A DNA stretch of 33,669 bases. It comes from Lishizhenia tianjinensis (GTDB lineage Bacteria; Bacteroidota; Bacteroidia; Flavobacteriales_D; Crocinitomicaceae). The translations under genes were made by a program, and so were the position numbers. A model generated the notes under the pieces. It was not told the origin of the DNA. It saw nothing but the letters and a program-made list of their open reading frames with translations, and ran no database searches. Positions 1 to 11,900 of this stretch are shown piece after piece. The stretch covers positions 1-33,669 of the forward strand of contig CALQIX020000032.1 of assembly GCA_943330745.2 (NCBI GenBank), read 5' to 3'. The first letter of the stretch is position 1. The number at the start of each line of letters is the position of its first letter.

Positions 1-3000
1 CCAGGTGGTACATATGCGTGGACTCCTGCTGGTTCTAGTTCTTCGTTAACCATTACACCTACTCTTTCTAACACAACAGCTCAACAAACATTTACGTACT
101 CTGTGATTTATACCCTAAACGGTTGTCCAAGCTTACCTAGCTCTTCTACTGTAACTGTAAATCCTAAGCCTACTGTAAGTGTAAATAACATAGTTATCTG
201 CAGTGGTTCTAGCGGAACAATTGAAGCTAATCCCAACCTAAGTGGCGGAGTTTTTAATTGGTCTACTGGCCTAAGCGGAACTATCGATAGCCTATTAACT
301 ATCTCTCATCTAGCAAACCCTGTGAATCAGGTAACATTATATAGTTATAATTCTTGGTATATATTAAATGGTTGCAGTTCAGATACAGTTACTTCAACGA
401 TTACAGTTAATCCAATACCTACTTTAACAAGCCCCAATTCTGCAAACATCTGTTCCGGAGGGACACTTAATTCACCATTAACCTCTGATGTTAGTTCATC
501 GAATTTTAATTGGGTTGCATTAGATAATACCAATGTAACAGGTGAAAGTTTAGTTGTTCAATCATCTGCTACGATTAATAACACACTAATCAATTTGAAT
601 ACCTCACAGGAAAATGTTTTTTATTCTGTAACTCCAACTTTTGGTAATTGTGCTGGTATCCCACAAACTATTATGGTTGTGGTTAATCCTAATCCGTTTA
701 TCAATACAATTAATGAGATAATTTGTAGTGGAGGTTCATTTGATACTATACCAAATCCAACTACCCAAGGGAATATTATTCCTTCAAATACACTTTATAC
801 TTGGAGTGCAACTACCAACAATTCAGTGACTGGAGAGGCAAATAATTCGATTGCTAGTACTAATATTTTTGGAGGGCCTCTATATAACACTTTGCCATCC
901 AATGCAACTGTTTTATATACTGTTACACCAATTGCAGGCCCATGTATCGGGTCCAATTTCAATGTCAATATAACAATTACCCCTACCCCTGAGATTGCAG
1001 ATAATTCCATTTCAATTTGCAGTGGAAATTATCCAACAATTCCGACAAATTCAAGTGATATTATTCCATCAACCACACTTTATTCTTGGATTATTTCTAC
1101 TGACAATTCAAGTATCACGGGTCAGTCCGCACAATCCAATTCAGTATCGAGTTTTAACAACCAAATACTGGTAAACACTACTTCAAGTGCACAAACAATA
1201 ATTTACGAAATAACACCCCAATCTGGTCCTTGTACAGGTCAGCCATTTTTTTTAAATGTTACAGTTAATCCTGGGCCAAATTTATCCAATTCAATGTACG
1301 AAATTTGTAGTAACACAAGTTTGTCTTCATTAAACTTAGGTTCTCCTGGTGACATAATTCCGAACGGTACTCAGTATACATGGACGGTTGCTAATAACAC
1401 GAGTGTAACTGGAGAGGCCAGCAATAATACACCTTCTTCAACTTTTAACACAGGATTATTATTGAATACTACCAATGTTGATCAAACAGTAATTTACAAC
1501 ATTACACCGATTGGCCCAACAAATTTGCAACCACAATGTAATGGAGTTCCATTCCAATTAAATGTTGTGGTACATCCAACCCCTGTATTTCCAAACGTTA
1601 CACTCCCCAACATTTGCAGTGGGACAAGTTTCACTTTCGATCCTTCGACTAATCCTCCTTCAGGATCTATTTTTAATACCAACACCATTTTTAACTGGAC
1701 TGTTACACCAAATACTAATGTTTCTGGGTATAGCGATTACTCTGGCACAAATAATTCGAATATAACTCAAATTTTAACAAATAACACAGATGTTGTTCAA
1801 ACTATAGTGTACAATGTTACAGCAATAGACAACGTGTCTAGTTGCTCAAGTACAGTTTTCACACTAACAATAAACGTTTATCCAACACCAACAATTCAAA
1901 ACCAAAGTACATCTGTATGTACAGGAACTCCTTTTAATGTTACTCCAACAAGTGCTTTACCTTCTCAGATTGTACCAAATGGTATAAGTTATTCTTGGAT
2001 CAATCCAGTCTCAAATCCAATTGGAGTTATAACGGGTGGGGCAGGACAAAGTAATCAGCCTTCAATTAGTCAAGTATTAACAAATAATACAACAAGCGAT
2101 GCAACACTTGTTTATACAGTCACGCCTTCCTTAGTTGTATCTTCAAGCTTAACTTGTATTGGTTCTGATTTCACGGTTTCTGTAATTGTAAGGCCTATAC
2201 CAACTGTAACTGCTTCGGCAACTGATCCCGTTATTTGTGCAGGATCCTCAACTACATTAAATGCACAAGGAAATCCTAGCGTTAATTCATCAAATATTCC
2301 AGGATCTTATAATTGGACACCTATTACTCAAATAACAGGCTCCTCTACGTCATCAACAATAACCGCTCAACCGACATTCACAACTACATATATAGTTGTT
2401 TATACTCTTTCAGGATGTCCGAGCCAAGCTGTTCCCGTTACAGTAACAGTTCAAAATCCACCGAACATATCAACCTTCACAGCTTTGGAATCAACTATTT
2501 GTGTTGGCGGATGCACTCAACTTTCAGCGAATTTTACAGGAAATATCACTGTTGATTACGTAATATGGAGTACAGGTCAAACAACTACAACTGCGCCACA
2601 TACGATTACTGTTTGTCCAACTTCCACAACGCAGTATTCAGCAACTGCTTACTTATTAGATTGTGCTGGTGCACCATCAAATATTACGATTAATGTGAAT
2701 CCTGATCCATCAATCCTAACTCAGCCATTGAATGACACAACAATTTGTGTTGGGGGAAGTTATCCTTTAAATGTTGCTGTTACAAATGGTGCTGGAACAC
2801 CTCAATATCAATGGTATCAAAATACAAACTATTCAAATATCGGAGGAGTTATTATTCCAGGAGCGACAAATTCTAATTATACGCCTCCTTCTTTTAATAA
2901 TTCTGGGGATTATTTCTTCTATTGTGTAATAACATACACACCAAATGGTTGTGGAAGTATTTCCTCTAATCCATCGAGGATTAGGGTTATAAATGATCCA

Positions 3001-4419
3001 CAAGTTCAAATTATCGGTGAAAATCAAAACTTATGCATTGGTGGTTCTACAACTTGCTTAAATGCTGTGGTTACTGGAGGTATCGGAATTACAACTTATT
3101 CATGGAATCCTATCACTGGAAGTAATTCGGTATATTGTCCACCAAATAGTCCTGTAGGGTCTACTAATTATAGTGTTGGAGTTGTTCAAACTGGTATTGG
3201 TTGTAGTTCAAATTCTATAAATTCAATAACTGTTAATATTGTACCGGATCCAATTGTAACAATAACTGGAATTACGGATGCATGTATTGGCGCAATAATA
3301 CCATTGTCTACAACTGTTACAGGTGGAATTGGAAGCGTTATCAATTATCAATGGCAATCTTCAAACCCAATAGGGTCGCCATTTTTACCAATAATTAATT
3401 CCAATTTCTATAATTACACAACCTTATCTTTGTTAAATGATATTGGTTATAGTGTTTCAATAAATCAAGAAGGTAATGGATGTAATGCAACTGACAACCA
3501 TACAATTATAATTTACGATGACCCGCAATTAGAATTAATTAGTTCAGAATTTTCTTGCTTAGGTGATCAAACTTCCATTACAGCAAATATTGTAGGTGGA
3601 ACACCAGGCTCAACAAATTCATTAACTTGGTATGCTTCAAACCCAACAGGAGCTATAAATCCTCTTGTGGTACAAGGGCCCAATAATGATTTGACATATG
3701 ACTATTTATCAACTGGGGATACTACTATTATTGTGGAATCAGTGAATTCAGGTTTTGGATGTAATTTAGTGACACAATCCATAACTATACAAGGCTTAGC
3801 GCCTGCGATTTCATCATTTGAAGTGAATAATCCCATTCAATCATTTTTTGATCCAACATTTAACTTTATCAACACATCAATTAATTCAACAGAATATAAT
3901 TGGGATTTAGGAGAATGTAATCCTTTGTTGAGTTTTTCAGAACTCTATGCAACTCCAACATTTTCATACAATCCGTCCTCGGAGGATATTTTAGATTACA
4001 CATATGGATGCCCTCCTGGTATGTATACCGTTCAATTAATAGCAACTAATCAAGGATATTGTCCAGACACATCGATACAAATAATTAAAATAGAACCCGA
4101 TGCCTTGCTTTATGTGCCAAACACTTTTACCCCTGATGAGGATAATTTTAATAATTTGTTTTATCCTGTTTTTAGTTCCAAAATTGAGGAAGATAATGGT
4201 TATGTTTTTAGAATCTATAATAGATGGGGAGAAATTGTTTTTGAAACAAAAGAAGCACCATTTACACCAACATTTTTTAATAATACAAAAGGGGCTTGGA
4301 ATGGAACTTATAAAGGAGAAAAATGTCAAGATGGGACATATATTTGGGAAATATATTATAAAGAAATTAATGAAGATGAGCGCAAACGCAAGATTGGTCA
4401 CGTTAATTTAATTCGATAG
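1..4419 (+). CDS. Giant T9SS type-B surface protein with PKD-like repeats (5' end outside window)
   Basis: The frame is open from base 1, so the start lies upstream; the GTG at 103 is only an internal codon. The 1472 visible residues are a chain of Thr/Ser/Asn-rich PKD-like domains of roughly 85-100 residues, most opening with a Cys-Ser-Gly type motif and carrying a second Cys near the end, which suggests one disulfide per domain. A PKD-like domain with an NWDLGEC core is followed by a gliding-motility-associated C-terminal (CHU_C) domain from about residue 1370 (YVPNTFTP, YNRWGEIVFE, DGTYIW, final GHVNLIR). CHU_C is the known type-B sorting signal for type IX secretion, so the protein is inferred to be exported to the cell surface as an adhesin or matrix protein. 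It is collinear with the last ~1490 residues of the giant protein at 5987-17221, except for one swapped module. Five bases separate it from the next gene. Confidence 0.9.
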   Translation, partial: PGGTYAWTPAGSSSSLTITPTLSNTTAQQTFTYSVIYTLNGCPSLPSSSTVTVNPKPTVSVNNIVICSGSSGTIEANPNLSGGVFNWSTGLSGTIDSLLTISHLANPVNQVTLYSYNSWYILNGCSSDTVTSTITVNPIPTLTSPNSANICSGGTLNSPLTSDVSSSNFNWVALDNTNVTGESLVVQSSATINNTLINLNTSQENVFYSVTPTFGNCAGIPQTIMVVVNPNPFINTINEIICSGGSFDTIPNPTTQGNIIPSNTLYTWSATTNNSVTGEANNSIASTNIFGGPLYNTLPSNATVLYTVTPIAGPCIGSNFNVNITITPTPEIADNSISICSGNYPTIPTNSSDIIPSTTLYSWIISTDNSSITGQSAQSNSVSSFNNQILVNTTSSAQTIIYEITPQSGPCTGQPFFLNVTVNPGPNLSNSMYEICSNTSLSSLNLGSPGDIIPNGTQYTWTVANNTSVTGEASNNTPSSTFNTGLLLNTTNVDQTVIYNITPIGPTNLQPQCNGVPFQLNVVVHPTPVFPNVTLPNICSGTSFTFDPSTNPPSGSIFNTNTIFNWTVTPNTNVSGYSDYSGTNNSNITQILTNNTDVVQTIVYNVTAIDNVSSCSSTVFTLTINVYPTPTIQNQSTSVCTGTPFNVTPTSALPSQIVPNGISYSWINPVSNPIGVITGGAGQSNQPSISQVLTNNTTSDATLVYTVTPSLVVSSSLTCIGSDFTVSVIVRPIPTVTASATDPVICAGSSTTLNAQGNPSVNSSNIPGSYNWTPITQITGSSTSSTITAQPTFTTTYIVVYTLSGCPSQAVPVTVTVQNPPNISTFTALESTICVGGCTQLSANFTGNITVDYVIWSTGQTTTTAPHTITVCPTSTTQYSATAYLLDCAGAPSNITINVNPDPSILTQPLNDTTICVGGSYPLNVAVTNGAGTPQYQWYQNTNYSNIGGVIIPGATNSNYTPPSFNNSGDYFFYCVITYTPNGCGSISSNPSRIRVINDPQVQIIGENQNLCIGGSTTCLNAVVTGGIGITTYSWNPITGSNSVYCPPNSPVGSTNYSVGVVQTGIGCSSNSINSITVNIVPDPIVTITGITDACIGAIIPLSTTVTGGIGSVINYQWQSSNPIGSPFLPIINSNFYNYTTLSLLNDIGYSVSINQEGNGCNATDNHTIIIYDDPQLELISSEFSCLGDQTSITANIVGGTPGSTNSLTWYASNPTGAINPLVVQGPNNDLTYDYLSTGDTTIIVESVNSGFGCNLVTQSITIQGLAPAISSFEVNNPIQSFFDPTFNFINTSINSTEYNWDLGECNPLLSFSELYATPTFSYNPSSEDILDYTYGCPPGMYTVQLIATNQGYCPDTSIQIIKIEPDALLYVPNTFTPDEDNFNNLFYPVFSSKIEEDNGYVFRIYNRWGEIVFETKEAPFTPTFFNNTKGAWNGTYKGEKCQDGTYIWEIYYKEINEDERKRKIGHVNLIR

Positions 4420-4424
4420 AAATA

Positions 4425-5861
4425 ATGAAAAAATTTAGTCTAATATTTTGGTCACTGTTTATTTTTTTGAATTCATGTGGCATAATAAAAAAGAATCCTA
4501 ATAATTCCTCACCAGTAACTAAGAAAGGAAGTCCAATTCATCTTGTTAACGGAAAAAAGGCGGAAAAAGCTATAGTGGATGATGCTATACCACCAAGAGG
4601 TTATACGGCCTGTAAATCGTTGCAAGAAATCAAAGCAAAGGATAGTAAAAGTATTGATCTAAAATCTATCATGCTAGAATCTTTTGACGCTAGAATTAGT
4701 GCAAATGAAGGTAGTATTTCTTTTACTTTTTACGAACCTTATACGAACTCATATCTAACAGAAATTAGTAAGAATGCCATTCAAGGTATTCGAATTGTAA
4801 AAGACACACTTTCATGTAAAGTCATGAATTTTAAACTAACACAAACTATTGATGCTAAGAGAAATCCTCAATCAATTGTTTTTTTAATGGATCACAGTGG
4901 ATCTATGGGGGACGAAAGAGCTAATATTTTACAGGCTGCCATAGATGAGGCAATCAATAAAAAGCACCAAGAGGATGAAATTACACTTATAAAATTTGAC
5001 GACAAAGTGTCGAAACTAATTACCTCTAAAAATAAAACAGCAATACAAAGCACCTTAAGACCTACAAATGGATTAACAGGTTATGGTTACACCACTGCCA
5101 TTCAGGATGCCTTGGGAACAGGAATTGAAAGTTTGAAGTTATCCACTTTAAAGGAAAAAACGATTGTATTACTCACAGATGGATGCGAAAATTCATCAAT
5201 AATTTCTACTGATTTATTTGGTTTACTAACTGAAGCCAAAAAAAACAAAATTGTTGTAAATACTATTGGATTTGGTCAATACATAGACGAACCTTATTTA
5301 AGTACAATAAGTCAAGAGACTGGTGGTTATTTCAAACAATTATTTTCTAGAAATGAGGTTAGTGAGGTTTTTAATCATGTAATGTATCGTATTAATAACA
5401 ATATAAAAATCAGTTTCAGTCCGTGTATGTTTGGTGATAGTTTAAAATTAATTTCTACTATTAAACTAAATGACAGCATTTATACGAACGAACGAATTAT
5501 TTATAGTCCTTTTAGTCTAGGTGAAAAAATTGAACTAAATGTATTGTTTGATAAAGAGAAATTTAACATTAAGAAGGAATACGAAGTTGAATTAAATAGT
5601 TTTGTCAATTTTTTGAAATTTAAACCTAGTGTTTCAGTAGAAATTGCTGGTCATACAGATTCAAATGGAGATGAAAAAGATAATTTGAAATTATCACAAA
5701 GTCGTGCCATTGAAATTAAGAAATATCTTGTTTCCAAAGGAATAGACGCAAGTAGAATAACCACATTAGGCCAAGGTGAAACGAGCCCCAAGTATCCAAA
5801 TGATTCCGATGAAAACAAGTCATTAAATAGACGTATTGAGGCAAAAATAATTGGGAATTAA
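4425..5861 (+). CDS. VWA-domain / OmpA-domain lipoprotein
   Basis: The protein has 478 residues and starts at an ATG five bases after the upstream stop. The N-terminus is a lipoprotein signal with an LNSC lipobox (Cys18). A von Willebrand factor A domain spans about residues 148-335, with the MIDAS motif D156-x-S158-x-S160 and a second LTDG Asp at 252, so metal binding should be intact. The C-terminus (about 370-478) is an OmpA-like peptidoglycan-binding domain. Its HTD Asp412 and SRA Arg427 have the same 15-residue spacing as the diaminopimelate-binding pair D271/R286 of E. coli OmpA. It probably sits in the outer membrane facing the periplasm, grips peptidoglycan and uses the VWA domain to bind a protein partner. 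Lying between two giant T9SS substrates, it is in the position of the OmpA-like SprD in the F. johnsoniae spr locus. Its precise partner is inference. Confidence 0.9.
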   Translation: MKKFSLIFWSLFIFLNSCGIIKKNPNNSSPVTKKGSPIHLVNGKKAEKAIVDDAIPPRGYTACKSLQEIKAKDSKSIDLKSIMLESFDARISANEGSISFTFYEPYTNSYLTEISKNAIQGIRIVKDTLSCKVMNFKLTQTIDAKRNPQSIVFLMDHSGSMGDERANILQAAIDEAINKKHQEDEITLIKFDDKVSKLITSKNKTAIQSTLRPTNGLTGYGYTTAIQDALGTGIESLKLSTLKEKTIVLLTDGCENSSIISTDLFGLLTEAKKNKIVVNTIGFGQYIDEPYLSTISQETGGYFKQLFSRNEVSEVFNHVMYRINNNIKISFSPCMFGDSLKLISTIKLNDSIYTNERIIYSPFSLGEKIELNVLFDKEKFNIKKEYEVELNSFVNFLKFKPSVSVEIAGHTDSNGDEKDNLKLSQSRAIEIKKYLVSKGIDASRITTLGQGETSPKYPNDSDENKSLNRRIEAKIIGN

Positions 5862-5878
5862 TTTGATAATCTAAAATT

Positions 5879-5886
5879 TATTTTTG
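5879..5886 (+). promoter_or_regulatory. Possible Bacteroidetes -7 element before the giant gene
   Basis: TATTTTTG matches the TANNTTTG -7 consensus of Bacteroidetes promoters and lies in the 125-nt gap upstream of the 3744-aa gene. Transcription would start near 5893, giving a leader of about 94 nt. A TTTG occurs at 5862-5865, but the spacing (13 nt) is shorter than the usual ~19-21, and the region is AT-rich, so chance is possible. Confidence 0.3.
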
Positions 5887-5986
5887 AAAATAACACCTTC
5901 ATTTTACATCTTCTCCACCAATATCTTACACTTTTTTTGGCAATGCCGAAGCGTTAGCGTAAATTAGCACTCCAAAAACGGACTTT

Positions 5987-8900
5987 TTGCACACAACTAC
6001 GTATAAATCCTCTTTACGATTAACCCTTTTATTTGCTATCTTCCTAGTGGTGAGTAAGATTGGTTGGGGGCAGGTTGCCGATTTTAATACAAACCCAACC
6101 CATATTCCTGGCGATACACTTAAAGTGTGTGCAGGCTCATCAATTTTATTTACTCTACAGTCTGGTTCTGGCAATTTATCTTCATCATCAACAATAAATT
6201 GGTCTTTTACTACGGTTTCTGGAAGTAATTCTTCGATTTCTAACACACAAAACCGAAGTCCCTTTTATGTTACCTTTCCAAATGGAATTTATAAATGTAC
6301 TTTATCGGTGAATAATGGTCAATCATTAAAAGTATTAATAATAAAAGCAACATCAAGTAGTTTATATCAACCAAATTTATCTTTGAATGGTGTATCACCC
6401 TGGGTTGAAACAGCAATAGATAATATAGTAACCTTCAGAATTTGTCCCAGTAATTACAGCTTAAATATTCCGTTATCTTTAAGTGTAAATACAAACGTAA
6501 ATACATCCAATTGTTCATTTTCATTATCAGGAAGTCCAAATTTAACCTGGACATTAAATACACCGCCTAACATTTCAACAATTAATTCAACACTTCCAGC
6601 TCCAAGTAATCCATCGAATAGGTTTTATTACTTAATGAACCGATCACAATTTTCAAATTGTATATTAACAAATGGCTATTATATTCAGGTAGGTGCACCA
6701 AGTATTTCAAAAACAGATGGTTCAAATTTTGTTTGTGATCCTGGTGGATATCAATTTTTATTTAATGAACAACAACCTGGTGTCACTTATGAACTTGATT
6801 GGAATTTTGATGGTTCCACTTTCAATTCAATGAATACATATGCTTATCCAAATTTACCATTAAATCCCCAATTTTTAAATTTTAATTATCCTTTTATACC
6901 TTGTACCAGTGGTAATGCACCCCAAAGAAAAATAAGAATTAAAGCAACAAATCAATGTACATCTGGAAATGTTTCAATTAGTGATATATCAAATATTTTT
7001 GTAAGTAAGGGTCCTACTGCAAAATTTACATGTAATTCCGATCCAACTTTTACTTCACAATGCGATTCAGTCTTTTGTCAAAACAATATAGTTAATTTAT
7101 TTAATCATTCAATACCCGGTGTAGCAACAAATTTTGATGGCACGAATGCCACTTGCACTAATGATTATAATAGATATTGGACTATTTCACCATCCACAGG
7201 ATTTACTATTATTTCAGGGAATTTAGGTGATGCTTTTGGGACGAACGGATCGGATAATTTAAACATTCAATTTAATCAGCCCGGAACCTTTTCAGTTTCA
7301 TTACATGCATTTAATGCTCAATGTAGCGAAAATATAAAGTCAAAAACTTTTTGTATCATTCCAACCGTTACAGCTAATTTCACTCCAGAGGCCTTAACAG
7401 GTTGTGCAGGGGTAAAATTGGATATGGATAACCAAACAAGTGGCGTTGGTTGTTCGACTTCCCAAATGCAATATCAATGGACAGTTTCTTCAACTAATCC
7501 AGAAGCTTGTGGTACACCTAGTAACCAATACACTACTGGAAATTCAACATCTTTTGAGCCTGAAATTCAATTTAATGGACCCGGTGTTTATTCTGTTCAA
7601 TTACAAGCACAGCTTTCGCCCGCTGTAACTGGTTGTACGGCTAATTCAATAATAAAAACAATTACAATAGGTGCTCCACCAACTGTTTCTGCTATTACGG
7701 CTCCAGCTGTAGTTTGTCAAAATCAGGCAGCTAGTTTTTCAGCCAATGTTAATGCATGCTATGGTTCGCCTGTAAATTACTCATGGACTTTTCCATCGGT
7801 TTTAGGTGCAACCCCACCAGGTCCAATTACCGGCACTTTCAGTCAAACGACAACGCTTTCGACAAACACAACATTTGGGAATTACGGAACAGGTACGATT
7901 CAACTTACTGCATCCAATAATTGTGGGACGACGACAGCTACACATAACATTACAGTAAACCAAGCTGCCATTACCAATGTTAGTCCTATTCTTGCAGTTT
8001 GTAACACGCAATTGGTTAACTTATCCGGGTCAATAACAGGTGGTACTACACAAGGTGCCGTTCCAGTGGCTTGGTCCCTCAGTCCATCTAATGCAGGATC
8101 ATTATCGAATAATAATTATCCCCCGTCCCAAAACACATTAACATTGAATTCTAGCTTTAGTGGAAATGTAACTGTAACGCTTACTTCCTCTGATCCAGAT
8201 GGAACTGGGCCCTGTCCTGCAACCAATGATTCAGAAATTTTTAACGTAAGCTCAGGGGCAACTGTCAATGCTGGAGTGGATCAAGCGGTTTGTGCTGGTC
8301 AAAATATATCATTAGCTGGCACCATTGGATTACCTGCAACCATTGGTACTTGGACAACATTAACTGCTGCACCAAACAAAGGAACCTTTTCCAATGCTTC
8401 ATCACTATCTACCACATATACACCAAGTACTTGGGAAATTAATAATGGTAGTGTTACATTGACGCTTACAACAAATGATCCTGACGGTCCTTGTACAGCT
8501 GCTCAAGACCAAGTAACAGTTACCATCAAACCATTACCTAATGTGGTTGCATCCGTTCCCAATAAGGCTTGTTCGGAATCAGCATACATTGTTTCACTCA
8601 CACCAAATAGTACTACTTTCCCTGCAACCTACGCATGGACTGTTGTAAGTCCTTCACCATTACCTTCAAACTTTACAACTACCACTTCAGGAACAGTAAC
8701 AACCGGAAATTCATTCACAACAACTGCTACCAACAACACAAACAATCCCGTTACATTAACTTATTCTGTTGTGGCAACTGTAAATGGTTGTAGTGGTCCA
8801 GCTGATACGGCTAATATTACAATTTATACATATACAACACCTCAGTTTTCTCAATTAGGTCCATATTGTCAAGGAGCAACTCCAGGTACATTACCAACCA

Positions 8901-11900
8901 CGTCAAACAACAGTATTTCAGGTACTTGGTCGCCTGCAACTTTTAATACAAGCACGGTAGGGACTCAAAACTTCACCTTTACTCCTACATCTTATTCTTC
9001 TCCGAAATGTGCTGTTAATACTACTATGGCTATTGTTGTCGTAAATATACCAACAGCGACAATAAATGGCACGACAAATGTTTGTCAAAATGCATCTCAA
9101 CCTAACGTAACATTTACTGGTGCAACTGGAGCAACCACGACACCACCCTATACTTTTACTTACACAATTAATGGAGGAACAGCACAGACGATTACCACGA
9201 CATCAACTAGTAGTTCTGTAACACTTCCAGTTCCAACAGGCACACCAGGAACTTATACATACACATTAACAAATGTATCTATTGGGAATTGCTCAAACAC
9301 AATATCAGGACAGACCGCAATAATTACTGTAACGGCGAATCAAACACCAACGTTTACAGCTTTAGGACCATTTTGTAGTGGTGCAACAATTACCCTTCCT
9401 ACAATATCAAATAATGGTTTTACTGGAACTTGGTTACCTGCGGTAAATAATATAGCAACAAGTGCCGCTATAACCACCCAATATACTTTCACACCATCGG
9501 CTGGAAGTGTTTGTGCTACAACGGCAGTAATGTCAATATTAGTAAATCCAAACGTTACCCCAACTTTCAACCCCATGGGGCCATATTGTCAGAATACTAC
9601 GCCAGGTACATTACCATCATCTTCAAATAATGGTATTGCAGGATCTTGGTCGCCAGCTACGATTACATCTAATACAATAGGAGCACAGACGTATAATTTT
9701 ACTCCATCAAGTATTGGAGCACCCGGTTGTGCTCAGAATGCTTCATTAACGATTCAAACAACAACACTACCCACCGCAACAATAACAGGAGGAACAATTA
9801 TTTGTCAAAATGCATCTCAACCTAACGTAACATTTACTGGTTTCAGTTCAACACCACCGTATACCTTCACATATAATGTCAATGGAGGAACAGCACAGAC
9901 GATTACCACAATATCAGCTAGTAGTTCAGTGACGTTACCAGTTCCAACAGGAACCCCTGGAGTATATACATATACATTGACTAATGTGTCGATTGGAAGT
10001 TGTTCAAATACAGCAAGTGGAACAGCAACGATAACAGTTACTGCCAATCAAACACCAACTTTTGCAGCCTTAGGACCATTTTGCAGTGGAGCAACTATTT
10101 CTTTACCTACCGTTTCAACTAATGGTTTTACTGGAACTTGGTTACCTGCGGTAAATAATATAGCAACAAGTGCGGCTGTAACTACCCAATATACTTTCAC
10201 TCCATCGGCTGGAAGTGTTTGTGCGACCACAACTACGATGGCAATTACAGTTCAACCTAATACAACTCCACAATTTACTTTGTTAGGACCATATTGTCAA
10301 GGGGCTACTCCTGATGCTTTTCCTACTACGTCAAACAATGGAATAGCTGGTTCTTGGTCGCCTGCTACAATTAGTACAACTTCAGCAGGAAGTACTCAAT
10401 ATACTTTTACTCCAACATCTGCTGCGCCTGCTACTTGTGCTGTTCCATCGAACATGACCATTGTTGTAACAACATTACCAATGGCGGTTATTTCAGGAAC
10501 TGCTACAGTATGTGAGAATGGAGGACAACCAAACGTTACATTCACTGGTTCAAACTCAACTCCACCATATACTTTTACCTACACGATCAATGGTAGTGCA
10601 AACCAAACAATTACTACCTCAGGATCAAGTTCTACTGTTACATTACCTGCACCGACGTCTACCACAGGAACTTTTATCTATGCTCTTACATCTGTTTCGA
10701 TTGGAAGTTGTTCAAATCCAGTAACTGGATCTGCAACAATCACAGTTAGTCCAAATCTTACTCCAACATTCAATCAAGTTGGTCCTTATTGTAATGGTCA
10801 AAGTATTCCTGCTTTACCTACCACTTCAACAAATAGTATATCTGGAACTTGGGCCCCTACAGCTTTAAATAATAGTGCAATTTCTAGTGCGGTAACATCA
10901 AATTATACCTTTACTCCAACTTCTGGACCTGGAATCTGTGCAACCACGGCAAATATGCCGATCGTTGTAAATCCAAACACCACTCCACTATTTACTCAAC
11001 TTGGACCGTATTGTCAGGGGGCTACTCCTGATGCTTTTCCTACTACGTCAAACAATGGAATAGCTGGTTCTTGGTCGCCTGCTACGATTAGTACCGCTTC
11101 ACCTGGTTCAACACCATACACTTTTACACCAACATCTGCTGCGCCTGCTACTTGTGCTGTTCTAACGAACATGACCATTGTTGTAACAACATTACCAATG
11201 GCGGTTATTTCAGGAACTGCTACAGTATGTGAGAATGGTGCTCAACCAAACATTACATTTACTGGTTCAAACTCAACTCCACCATATACTTTCACCTACA
11301 CGATCAATGGAGGTACACCTCAAACAATTACTACCTCAGGAACTAGTTCAACTGTTACATTACCTGCACCGACATCAACAATAGGTGCCTTTACCTATAC
11401 GCTAACGAGTGTAGCAGTAGGTAGTTGTTCAAATCCAATTTCAAACAATAATACAGCAACCATAACGGTTAGTCCGAACATAACTCCAACATTCAATCAA
11501 GTTGGTCCTTATTGTAATGGTCAAAGTATTCCTGCTTTACCTACCACTTCAACAAATAGTATATCTGGAACTTGGGCCCCTACAGCTTTAAATAATATTG
11601 CTATTTCTAGTGCGGTAACAACAAATTATACCTTTACTCCAACTTCTGGACCTGGAATCTGTGCAACCACGGCAAATATGCCTATCGTTGTAAATCCAAA
11701 CACTACTCCATTATTTACTCAACTTGGACCGTATTGTCAAGGGGCTACTCCTGATGCTTTTCCTACTACGTCAAACAATGGAATAGCTGGTTCTTGGTCG
11801 CCTGCTACGATTAGTACCGCTTCACCCGGTTCAACACCATACACTTTTACACCAACATCTGCTGCGCCAGCTACTTGCGCTACAATTGCAAATATGTCGA

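Noticed and set aside
103..105. GTG at 103 as the start of the first gene
   Set aside because: The frame is open to base 1 and the residues before 103 continue the same PKD-like domain (PGGTYAW...), so the gene is truncated by the window.
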